Under the pieces are notes generated by a model, which worked only from the letters and a program-made list of their open reading frames with translations, ran no database searches and was not told the origin of the DNA. A stretch of 6,274 bases of DNA from an uncultured Collinsella sp. (GTDB taxonomy: Bacteria; Actinomycetota; Coriobacteriia; Coriobacteriales; Coriobacteriaceae): the NCBI GenBank assembly GCA_934655835.1, contig CAKUHM010000084.1:1-6274 (forward strand), in the 5' to 3' direction. The translations under genes were made by a program, and so were the position numbers. Below, piece after piece: positions 1 to 5,165 of this stretch; the stretch's first letter is position 1; each line of letters starts with the position of its first letter.

Positions 1-73
1 AAATTGGTAACAGTACTCATATTTGCTATTTTTTGTCCACGGGCCCTTGGATGACAGTGAGATTTTATGCCTT

Positions 74-97
74 CGGGGTTCGAATCCCGGCGTTGGG
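74..97 (+). other. tRNA T-arm-like fragment (possible tRNA remnant)
   Basis: The stretch holds a canonical tRNA T-loop, TTCGAAT at 79-85, with GGG before it and CCC after it. Fourteen bases (GGGTTCGAATCCCG) are identical to the T-arm of the tRNA-Glu encoded on the opposite strand 70 bases away. The T-stem is imperfect: a G:G clash sits at its second-outermost pair. I could not find a matching acceptor 5' strand, anticodon arm or D-arm upstream at normal spacing, and no CCA follows. It may be a decayed tRNA, a tRNA-derived attachment-site scar, or chance. The remaining bases 1-73 show nothing I can name beyond a T6 run at 29-34. Confidence 0.3.
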
Positions 98-101
98 GGA
101 G

Positions 102-135
102 AAAAAAGCCCGTCACCACAAGGGTAACGGGCTTT
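102..135 (-). terminator. Intrinsic terminator of the tRNA-Glu transcript
   Basis: A perfect 9-bp stem (105-113 with 127-135, AAAGCCCGT/ACGGGCTTT) is followed inward by one C/A mismatch and three more pairs (115-117 with 123-125) closing a 5-nt loop. Read on the minus strand, the stem runs straight into six T residues (the A run at 102-107). That is the standard intrinsic-terminator layout and it lies just after the tRNA 3' end. On the plus strand the hairpin is followed by a poor T tract, so it works mainly leftward. Confidence 0.88.
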
Positions 136-145
136 GCATTTCAAA

Positions 146-222
146 TGGTGCCCCCAGCGGGATTCGAACCCGCGATATCCACCTTGAAAGGGTGGCGTCC
201 TTGGCCGCTAGACGATGGGGAC
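146..222 (-). tRNA. tRNA-Glu (anticodon UUC)
   Basis: Read on the minus strand the 77-nt sequence folds as a full cloverleaf. The acceptor stem is GTCCCCA/TGGGGGC with one T:G pair. The D-arm starts at CGTCTAG. The anticodon stem is CCACC/GGTGG around the loop CTTTCAA, giving anticodon TTC (plus-strand bases 186-188). The T-arm is a perfect GCGGG/CCCGC stem around TTCGAAT. A discriminator A and an encoded CCA end the gene at 146. UUC reads both GAA and GAG glutamate codons. It appears to be transcribed alone, between its own promoter and a strong terminator. Although it lies beside a cell-wall gene that acts on D-glutamate, nothing in the sequence links the two. Confidence 0.98.
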
Positions 223-232
223 AGCGGGAAAG

Positions 233-241
233 AGTATAGCA
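233..241 (-). promoter_or_regulatory. Extended -10 promoter for tRNA-Glu
   Basis: On the minus strand TGCTATACT is an extended -10 element (TG, one base, then TATACT). It would start transcription close to position 226, a few bases before the tRNA 5' end. No good -35 hexamer lies at 16-18 bp, which is usual for extended -10 promoters. This gives the tRNA its own promoter, separate from the operon ending upstream. Confidence 0.65.
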
Positions 242-277
242 GACTTTTTTGCCGGCGCGTATATCGTTGGCAAACTG

Positions 278-316
278 GAAAACCACCACAAAGGTGCCTG
301 TCCCCTTTGTGGTGGT
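278..316 (-). terminator. Hairpin terminator after murT-gatD, REP-like palindrome
   Basis: A perfect 13-bp inverted repeat (282-294 with 304-316, ACCACCACAAAGG/CCTTTGTGGTGGT) encloses a 9-nt loop. It begins six bases beyond the murT-gatD stop codon. On the minus strand a short T4 run follows, so it is a plausible though not ideal intrinsic terminator for the three-gene operon. On the plus strand it is followed by G residues and would not terminate. The 3' arm and loop read GGGGACAGGCACC on the minus strand, which resembles dispersed palindromic elements rather than a purely local terminator. Confidence 0.72.
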
Positions 317-322
317 GGGGCG

Positions 323-2500
323 TTAGGGGAGGAGCTTCATGGCGGCGTCGTGGGCGGTGCGCTCGTAGGTGTCGTCGAGGGGCTTGAGCGGCAGCAGGGC
401 TGTGGCCTGCGCATCGCCGCGGCGCTCGAGGGCGTGGGTGATGAGCCAGTCGGCGAGCTCGGGGTTCTTGGGGAGCGCCGGCCCGTGCAGGTACGTGCCG
501 ATGACACCCTTGTAGATGATGCCCTCAAAGCCATCGTCGCCGTTGTTGCCGGTGCCCGTGACGACAGACGTTCCGAGCGGCGTGGCCTCTGCATCGAGCA
601 AGGTGCGGCCGCCGTGGTTCTCGAATCCCACAAAGGGCTCGGGTGACAGGTCGGTCTTGACGGCGACGTTGCCGATCAGGCGGTCGGAGCCGCGCACAGT
701 CTCGGCGGCAATGACGCCCAGACCCTCAATGCGATCCTCGCCCATGTAGTACGAACGGCCGAGCAGCTGATAGCTGCCACAGATGGCAAGCAGCGAGCCG
801 CCATCCTCAACATAGGCCGCGACCTTATCTTTTTGGGCGAGCAGCTCGTGTGCCACGGCCAGCTGGTCGCGGTCGGAGCCGCCACCCATCATGACGATAT
901 CGGCATCGGTCAAATCAAGCGTCTCGCCCATACGGACTTCGTCTACACGCACGGGAATGCCACGCCAGGCGCAGCGGCGCTCGAGCGCGATAACATTGCC
1001 GCCGTCACCGTAGAGGTTAAGGGCATCGGGGTACAGATAGACGATGCGCAGCGGGCGCGAAAGCTCGACCGGCGCAATATCGGTGGGGACAGCGCTACCA
1101 TCGGCGCACGGTGCAGCGTGGGCGGCAACCGTGGCCGCATCGGTGCCTTTGAGTTCGTCGAGCTCCTTGACCAGCGGCGGGAAGGCCGTGTAGTTGGCGA
1201 CGGCGTAGAAGGTGTCATCGGCGGCCTCGTCTGCCACGGCGCCGATCGCCTGCGCGATGTCCGAGATAATCGCGGCATCGATGCCGGCGTACTTGAGGCG
1301 TACCTGCATGTCGTGCGCACGCGTGCCTCCGGCAAAGGCGACAAGACCCGGCGTGTCGGCGATGCGCTCGAAGTCGACATCGTAGATCCACGAGACATCG
1401 TGGCCGTCGGCATCGTTATCGTTTAGGAAGAAGGCGCAGAGCCTGCCACCTGCCGTTTTAATGGACTGGATCTGGCGATCGAAGCCCACGGGATTCTTGG
1501 CTAGGTTGGCCTCGACGGTGCGGCCGACAATATCCCAGCGGCCCATGCGTCCGCCGGCGGGCACATAGGCATTAAGCGTGGGCTGCAAGTGCGCCGCGTC
1601 CACGCCCAGCTCGTGCGCCGCAAAGAAGGCGGCGGCAACGTTGTAGACCATGTACAGGCCGTTGTAGCGCGTGGCGATGTGCGTTGCGGGTGCGTCGGTC
1701 GCAGATTCAAAGACCAGGTCAAAACCATAGCCGTCGCAGCCGAGCTCCACGCCCGTCACGCGACGGACCAGCGCGGGGCGACCCCAGCCACACGAAGGGC
1801 AATGATAGGCGCCCAGCTGTCCGTACTGCACATAGTCGTATTCCAGCGGGGCGTTGCACTGCGAGCAAAAACGCGAGTCGCTAATGCGGTCGGACTCGGT
1901 GCCCGTGGCGCCGTCGATGCCAAAGGCGATGCTCGTGTTGGGGACGCGCGCGGCGATCGAGGCGCACAGCGGATCGTCGGCGTTGTAGATGAGCGTTGTC
2001 GTCGGAGAGAGCTCCAACGCATGGGCGATGACGTCTTGGGTATGGTCGATCTCGCCGTAGCGGTCTAGCTGGTCGCGGAACAGGTTGAGCAGCATAAAGT
2101 ACGTCGGCTTGAGCTTGGGCAGAACGCGTACGGTGTAGAGCTCGTCGCACTCAAAAACGCCCACGCGCTTGCCGCTGCTGGTGTGCTTAAGGCCGCCGCG
2201 GGCCTCGAGCAGAGCACCCACCACACCAGGCTCCATATTGTTGCCGGCACGGTTGCACACCACGGTAGCGCCGCTGGCAGCAACGGCGTCAGCGATGAGG
2301 TTGGAGGTGGTGGTCTTGCCGTTAGTACCGGTAATCACCACGCTGCGGTCGACAAGGCCGGCGAGGTCGCTCAGCAACTCGGGGTCGATCTTCATGGCGA
2401 TGCGGCCGGGGAGTACGCCGCCCTGGCGCTTAAGGATAGAGCGCAGTCCCCAGCGAGCGATATCGCTCGAGGTGCAGGCAAGAGATGAGCGGAGGTTCAT
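323..2500 (-). CDS. murT-gatD: MurT-GatD fusion: lipid II isoglutaminyl synthase
   Basis: The enzyme is predicted to amidate the alpha-carboxyl of D-Glu in lipid II to D-isoglutamine, using ATP and glutamine, at the cytoplasmic face of the membrane. The 725-aa chain holds both subunits. The MurT half (about 1-452) has the Mur-ligase P-loop GTNGKTTT (58-65), NADDP (173-177), a zinc ribbon with Cys 212, 215, 234 and 237, and a DUF1727 block with NDND-ADG (360-366) and SWIYDVDFE (370-378). After a low-complexity linker (about 451-482) comes the GatD amidotransferase, with YPDALNLYGDGGN (490-502), nucleophile Cys574 in LAICGSYQLLG and His672 in TYLHGPALPKNP. S. aureus MurT and GatD are about 437 and 243 aa, so both halves are full length. 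The start ATG has AGGA 8 nt upstream. It is the last gene of a three-gene operon. The residue roles follow from family knowledge. What is unusual is the fusion. Confidence 0.95.
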   Translation of the reverse strand: MNLRSSLACTSSDIARWGLRSILKRQGGVLPGRIAMKIDPELLSDLAGLVDRSVVITGTNGKTTTSNLIADAVAASGATVVCNRAGNNMEPGVVGALLEARGGLKHTSSGKRVGVFECDELYTVRVLPKLKPTYFMLLNLFRDQLDRYGEIDHTQDVIAHALELSPTTTLIYNADDPLCASIAARVPNTSIAFGIDGATGTESDRISDSRFCSQCNAPLEYDYVQYGQLGAYHCPSCGWGRPALVRRVTGVELGCDGYGFDLVFESATDAPATHIATRYNGLYMVYNVAAAFFAAHELGVDAAHLQPTLNAYVPAGGRMGRWDIVGRTVEANLAKNPVGFDRQIQSIKTAGGRLCAFFLNDNDADGHDVSWIYDVDFERIADTPGLVAFAGGTRAHDMQVRLKYAGIDAAIISDIAQAIGAVADEAADDTFYAVANYTAFPPLVKELDELKGTDAATVAAHAAPCADGSAVPTDIAPVELSRPLRIVYLYPDALNLYGDGGNVIALERRCAWRGIPVRVDEVRMGETLDLTDADIVMMGGGSDRDQLAVAHELLAQKDKVAAYVEDGGSLLAICGSYQLLGRSYYMGEDRIEGLGVIAAETVRGSDRLIGNVAVKTDLSPEPFVGFENHGGRTLLDAEATPLGTSVVTGTGNNGDDGFEGIIYKGVIGTYLHGPALPKNPELADWLITHALERRGDAQATALLPLKPLDDTYERTAHDAAMKLLP

Positions 2501-2545
2501 GAAGTCGTTCCTAACGTGAATGACATGGTCGGGGCGATCGCGTCG

Positions 2546-3589
2546 CTAAAAGCCGTAGCGGCGCGCAAATTCCTGGGCGAGCTGCGATACATCTTCGCAG
2601 GCGTTGGCCCAGGGGGCAAAGTCGGGGGTGTCCGAGATAATGCCGTCGGCCTCCCAAACTGCCTGGTGCGAAAGGTCCCAGGGGTCGCGCGGCTCGGGTC
2701 GGCAGGGAAGATACGGCGTCTGGTACATGGGGTTCAGCAAGAAGAACGCGCCACCCTCGCAACGGTTAGCGAACTCACGCAGCGCACGCACCGCCGGACG
2801 CATCTTGTTCGTTTTGAACAAGAGGATCGTGCGGGCGAGCAGGTACCAAGGAGAGTTTTCGAGTGCGTCTGCCCCCATCTGCTCCTCGAGCTGGTGGGCC
2901 AGGGCAAAAAAGCCGTCCTGGTCTTCCAGGCGGGCGAGGGCGAGCAGCACGGTGCCGGCGGCTCGGGTGGGATAGCCTTCCGCCTTAAGAACACGGCGAG
3001 CATAGTTGGCAGCAGCGCGGTAGCGGGCGCTCGCCATGCACAGCTGCGAGATGGCCTCGAGCGTGTGGAGCCACCCGATAAGGGCCGGCTCGCTCACAGT
3101 AAGGTCCGCTGCGGTGACACCGTCGGCCAAAACATTATTGGCCCAGTAGTGCGGGGCCTCCATATCAAACCCGGGCACGCTCTGTTGCAGGTAGTCGGCC
3201 GCGCTCGTCTCGAGCTTCATCAGGTCGCCCAGGCAGGCGTCGACGGGCGTGTCCGCCAAAATGATGGCGAGCAGCTGGGCATCGACGGCCAGCGCATCGA
3301 TGCGGACGATCTTGAGCAGCTCATCACGCATATCGTCGAACAGGCGGTTGCGCGTCTGCTCAAACTCCTCGTCGCTGCCCATGTCCTCGATGCGATGGAG
3401 CTCGTCGAGCAGGTGGCGATGAACACCGGCATAGGACAGCAGCGCCTGAGCATGCTCGGACTGCGCATACTTTTGGGGATTCGCACTAATGTCGTTATGG
3501 ACAAGCTCGCGTGCTGCATCGGTGAGCTCGGGGTGCGACGCCAGATAGGTGCGCTCCAGGTAGGCGGGGATGTAGACGCTCGGATCCAT
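2546..3589 (-). CDS. TPR/ST7-like helical repeat protein (second of pair)
   Basis: A 347-aa, mainly helical soluble protein with no signal peptide or membrane segment. I do not recognise a specific gene. Residues about 187-275 carry tetratricopeptide-like helices: RYRAAANYARRVL (189-201), then LLALARLE (215-222), then SPWYLLARTILLF (246-258). The order, including the C-terminal block at about 283-330 with NPMYQTPYLP and an aromatic WEADG...FAPW segment, resembles bacterial ST7-type TPR proteins. Such proteins usually act as scaffolds, so no reaction is assigned. The start ATG overlaps the upstream stop as TAATG and has GGAGG at 3599-3603, 9 nt away, so translational coupling is expected. The gene ends 45 nt before murT-gatD. 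A similar-length open frame on the plus strand is a shadow with no ribosome site. The coding call is firm; the family is moderate. Confidence 0.85.
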   Translation of the reverse strand: MDPSVYIPAYLERTYLASHPELTDAARELVHNDISANPQKYAQSEHAQALLSYAGVHRHLLDELHRIEDMGSDEEFEQTRNRLFDDMRDELLKIVRIDALAVDAQLLAIILADTPVDACLGDLMKLETSAADYLQQSVPGFDMEAPHYWANNVLADGVTAADLTVSEPALIGWLHTLEAISQLCMASARYRAAANYARRVLKAEGYPTRAAGTVLLALARLEDQDGFFALAHQLEEQMGADALENSPWYLLARTILLFKTNKMRPAVRALREFANRCEGGAFFLLNPMYQTPYLPCRPEPRDPWDLSHQAVWEADGIISDTPDFAPWANACEDVSQLAQEFARRYGF

Positions 3590-3603
3590 TAGAGGCCCCC
3601 TCC
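3587..3603 (-). promoter_or_regulatory. TAATG stop-start coupling with internal Shine-Dalgarno
   Basis: On the minus strand the first TPR gene's TAA and the second gene's ATG share one A. GGAGG (3599-3603) lies inside the end of the upstream coding sequence, 9 nt from the ATG. This arrangement normally couples translation of the two proteins and suggests they are made in similar amounts. Confidence 0.8.
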
Positions 3604-4665
3604 CTTAAATGGAAGCCCCTGCTCGGCCGCCCGCAGTATGCGCTCGTCGATCTGGGAGCGCACGATGTCGTTGGTGGCGACCCAGGCGGCAAAGCTGGCG
3701 TTGTCGGGCGCGCCCAGGCCCTCCTGTAGCACCGGCGTCGCCTCGGACAGGGCAAGGACGAGCTCATCGGTGGAGCCCACGCCCACGTTGACGCGGGCAT
3801 AGACGCCATCGGGAAACTCGGTTTGGAAGTAGAGCGCCTCGGCTGCGTGCGGGCACGAGCGCGCAAGGATGCGCAGGTAGTGTTCGGCGCCCTCGTAATC
3901 CAGCTCGCGCCAGGCAGCGCTCATCAGCGCGAAGAGCGTCCACGGGTCCAAGTCGCGTTCTGCATCCTTGGGACGACGGCGCAGCGGCGTGTTGGCGAGA
4001 TAGGGGACGGAGTGGGCAGAGCGAAAGCGCTTGAGCTCCTCAGCGGGGTATTCGAGCTTTGCCATGGCGAGCATTGCGGTGTGGCGGACGCCGGCAGGAT
4101 CGTTGGGGGCAAAGTCGAGGCTGCGGTTTGCGGCTTCGAGCGACATGCGGTAGCGGCCGCTAATGAGCGCGCGCGATGCCAAGGCGGCGAGCCAGCGCAG
4201 GTAGGGACGGCGGGTCAGGTCGCCTGCGGCCTCGCGCTCGTAGGGGTCCTGCGCCGAGGCAATCTTGAGCGCCAGATCGTGCTCCACCTCGTCGCACTTG
4301 GACACCAGATATTGCACGTATTCCTCGTTGGATTCGGCGGTGAGCGCCGTCAGCATGCGCTGGGCATCCCAGTTGCTCGGGTCGAGCGCAGCTGCCTCGC
4401 GGAGCATGTTCTCGGCCGCGGCTTCTTCTTGCTCTGCCTGGGCGTCGTCGGGGATAAAGGGGATGCGGTAGTCGACAGCCTCGACCACCTTGGCAATGAG
4501 GTGCCCGGCGCGGTCGCGGTCGTGCACGATGAGCGGTGCAGGGTTGCGGGTGAATTGTTCCATCAGACGCTCTACGGCGGCACCGTCGGTGAGTGGGATA
4601 TTGTCGCGGCGCAAGGCCTCAAGAACGAGGCGATGGCAATCCTCTTGAATGGGATCGAATGCCAT
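3589..4665 (-). CDS. TPR/ST7-like helical repeat protein (first of operon)
   Basis: A 358-aa predicted cytoplasmic protein and the first gene of the operon. I chose the ATG at 4665 because AAGGAGG lies 4 nt before it; a TTG 30 nt upstream has no ribosome site. TPR-type helix pairs are visible at about 87-106 (LREAAALDPSNWDAQRML), about 166-204 (LISGRYRMSLEAANRSLDFAP, then MLAMAKLE) and about 244-282 (an LFALMSAAWRELDYEGAEHYL pattern). They show the usual small residues and the Pro near each repeat end. The segment PYLRWLAALASRALISGRYR matches the ST7-like pattern also seen in the next gene. There are no catalytic motifs, so a scaffold or protein-binding role is the most that can be inferred. 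The C-terminus ends in KGGGL, and its stop overlaps the next ATG by one base (TAATG). Confidence 0.85.
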   Translation of the reverse strand: MAFDPIQEDCHRLVLEALRRDNIPLTDGAAVERLMEQFTRNPAPLIVHDRDRAGHLIAKVVEAVDYRIPFIPDDAQAEQEEAAAENMLREAAALDPSNWDAQRMLTALTAESNEEYVQYLVSKCDEVEHDLALKIASAQDPYEREAAGDLTRRPYLRWLAALASRALISGRYRMSLEAANRSLDFAPNDPAGVRHTAMLAMAKLEYPAEELKRFRSAHSVPYLANTPLRRRPKDAERDLDPWTLFALMSAAWRELDYEGAEHYLRILARSCPHAAEALYFQTEFPDGVYARVNVGVGSTDELVLALSEATPVLQEGLGAPDNASFAAWVATNDIVRSQIDERILRAAEQGLPFKGGGL

Positions 4666-4676
4666 GGGGCCTCCTT
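4663..4676 (-). promoter_or_regulatory. Ribosome site that fixes the first operon start
   Basis: AAGGAGG at 4670-4676 (minus strand) is separated from the ATG at 4663-4665 by CCCC. The spacing is short but the match is strong. It favours this ATG over the TTG at 4693-4695, which would add ten residues (MNPNRSKGGP) encoded partly by the ribosome site itself. Confidence 0.85.
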
Positions 4677-4700
4677 TGCTGCGGTTAGGGTTCAAATGTC

Positions 4701-4709
4701 TCTATATAA
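4701..4709 (-). promoter_or_regulatory. Weak candidate -10 for the TPR-murT-gatD operon
   Basis: On the minus strand TTATATAGA offers an A/T-rich -10 (TATATA or TATAGA) about 36-44 nt before the first ATG. No recognisable -35 lies at 16-18 bp. It is the only plausible -10 close to the operon start, but the call rests on position and composition alone. Confidence 0.35.
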
Positions 4710-4797
4710 GGTTCTAGTTTACCCGCATGTGGCACACCGGGGGTACCGCACTTGGACTTGCACCTTTGCACCACGAAGACGGATGTCGCACAAATGT

Positions 4798-4884
4798 CGG
4801 CACCTTGGACGACCGAGTGGTATCACGGTGCCGCAAACGGTCGATATTTGGCGGCGAACGGTGCATATTTTGGAGGGGCACCGT
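4798..4884. repeat. Cluster of ACGGTGC direct and inverted half-sites
   Basis: ACGGTGC occurs at 4825-4831 and 4858-4864, and in inverted form (GCACCGT) at 4878-4884. A degenerate copy starts at 4837 and a core GGCACC inverted copy lies at 4799-4804. The 4858 and 4878 copies make a 7-bp inverted repeat around a 13-nt spacer. CGGCACC (4798-4804) and GGTGCCG (4827-4833) make another. The 4837 and 4858 copies both continue as ACGGTnnATATTT and are 21 bp apart, two helical turns. This looks like a multi-site regulator-binding region; the regulator is unknown. Confidence 0.45.
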
Positions 4885-4914
4885 CCTGCCCGGGATATGT
4901 AGTCAACCTTGATA

Positions 4915-4979
4915 AAACGTTTGCCCAGCTTGGGGGTATGGATGCCACACAAGGGTCTTCGGGGATAGAAAAAACGTTT
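4915..4979. repeat. Two AAACGTTT palindromes 57 bp apart
   Basis: The perfect 8-bp palindrome AAACGTTT occurs at 4915-4922 and 4972-4979, each preceded by at least one more A within a GAT-rich context (GATAAAACGTTT and GATAGAAAAAACGTTT). They may be paired regulator sites. They do not match the Rex consensus, and they match a catabolite-response element only partly. Confidence 0.3.
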
Positions 4980-5053
4980 CATCATTGGCGGCTTTAGGTG
5001 AATAACTGACCAACCAGAACGGTAAAATAGTGTTTGTCTGAGCGTTGAGACGT

Positions 5054-5157
5054 TTAGACATCGTGCATTGTCATCGCCGGCAACGCACAAAACGGTCCTA
5101 ACGGAGCCAATCGGGTGCTCCGTTATATACACAAGTCTAAGAGGGGCTTGTTTAGGA
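5054..5157 (+). promoter_or_regulatory. Foldable leader before the alcohol dehydrogenase
   Basis: If transcribed, this segment can be drawn as a three-way junction. The outer stem is TTAGAC (5054-5059) with GTCTAA (5135-5140). Inside it are a hairpin GTGCATTG (5063-5070) with CAACGCAC (5081-5088), with one A/C mismatch, and a perfect 9-bp hairpin TAACGGAGC (5099-5107) with GCTCCGTTA (5117-5125). TCCTAA (5096-5101) can instead pair with TTAGGA (5152-5157) in the ribosome site, which would open the 9-bp hairpin. The perfect inverted repeat could equally be a DNA operator beside the TATATA at 5124-5129. It matches no riboswitch class I know. I read the pairing by eye and calculated no folding energy. 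Confidence 0.35.
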
Positions 5158-5159
5158 GG
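5154..5159 (+). promoter_or_regulatory. Strong ribosome site of the alcohol dehydrogenase
   Basis: A perfect AGGAGG lies 6 nt before the ATG at 5166, the ideal arrangement. It fixes the start and fits a highly translated gene. Its 5' half lies in TTAGGA, which is complementary to TCCTAA at 5096-5101. Confidence 0.85.
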
Positions 5160-5165
5160 CACAGT

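Larger units (their letters stand above)
4666..5165. other. 500-nt divergent intergenic region, no gene
   Basis: Between the minus-strand operon and the plus-strand dehydrogenase I see no credible coding sequence. Open frames that cross it extend from shadows of the flanking genes. It is more A/T-rich than its surroundings. From left to right it holds the candidate operon promoter, GCAC(C)TTGGAC copies (4748-4757 and 4800-4810), a cluster of ACGGTGC half-sites (4799-4884), two AAACGTTT palindromes (4915-4922 and 4972-4979), a TAAAAT candidate -10 (5023-5028, poor -35), and a foldable leader (5035-5157) ending in the dehydrogenase ribosome site. The length and repeat content point to regulated transcription of one or both sides. 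Confidence 0.7.

Noticed and set aside
105..135. Bidirectional terminator serving a plus-strand gene from the left
   Set aside because: On the plus strand the stem is followed by TTTGCATTT, a weak tract, and no plus-strand gene is visible upstream.
146..2500. Functional link between tRNA-Glu and the D-Glu amidating enzyme
   Set aside because: The tRNA has its own promoter and terminator and a separate hairpin lies between them. MurT-GatD acts on D-Glu in lipid II, which does not involve tRNA.
2516..3592. Plus-strand open frame of 358 codons opposite the second TPR gene
   Set aside because: It has no ribosome site and its product is basic and Gly/Val rich without a recognisable fold. The minus-strand frame has a Shine-Dalgarno, TAATG coupling and TPR-like helices.
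4666..4695. TTG start adding ten residues to the first operon protein
   Set aside because: The extension would be encoded by the AAGGAGG ribosome site itself, and no Shine-Dalgarno precedes the TTG. The ATG at 4665 is the supported start.
3823..4902. Plus-strand open frame of 359 codons opposite the first TPR gene
   Set aside because: It starts inside the real gene with no ribosome site and reads out into the A/T-richer intergenic region. It is a shadow frame.
4911..5130. Rex or catabolite-response (cre) operator upstream of the dehydrogenase
   Set aside because: I found no TTGTGA...TCACAA-type Rex site, and the AAACGTTT sites miss several conserved cre positions.
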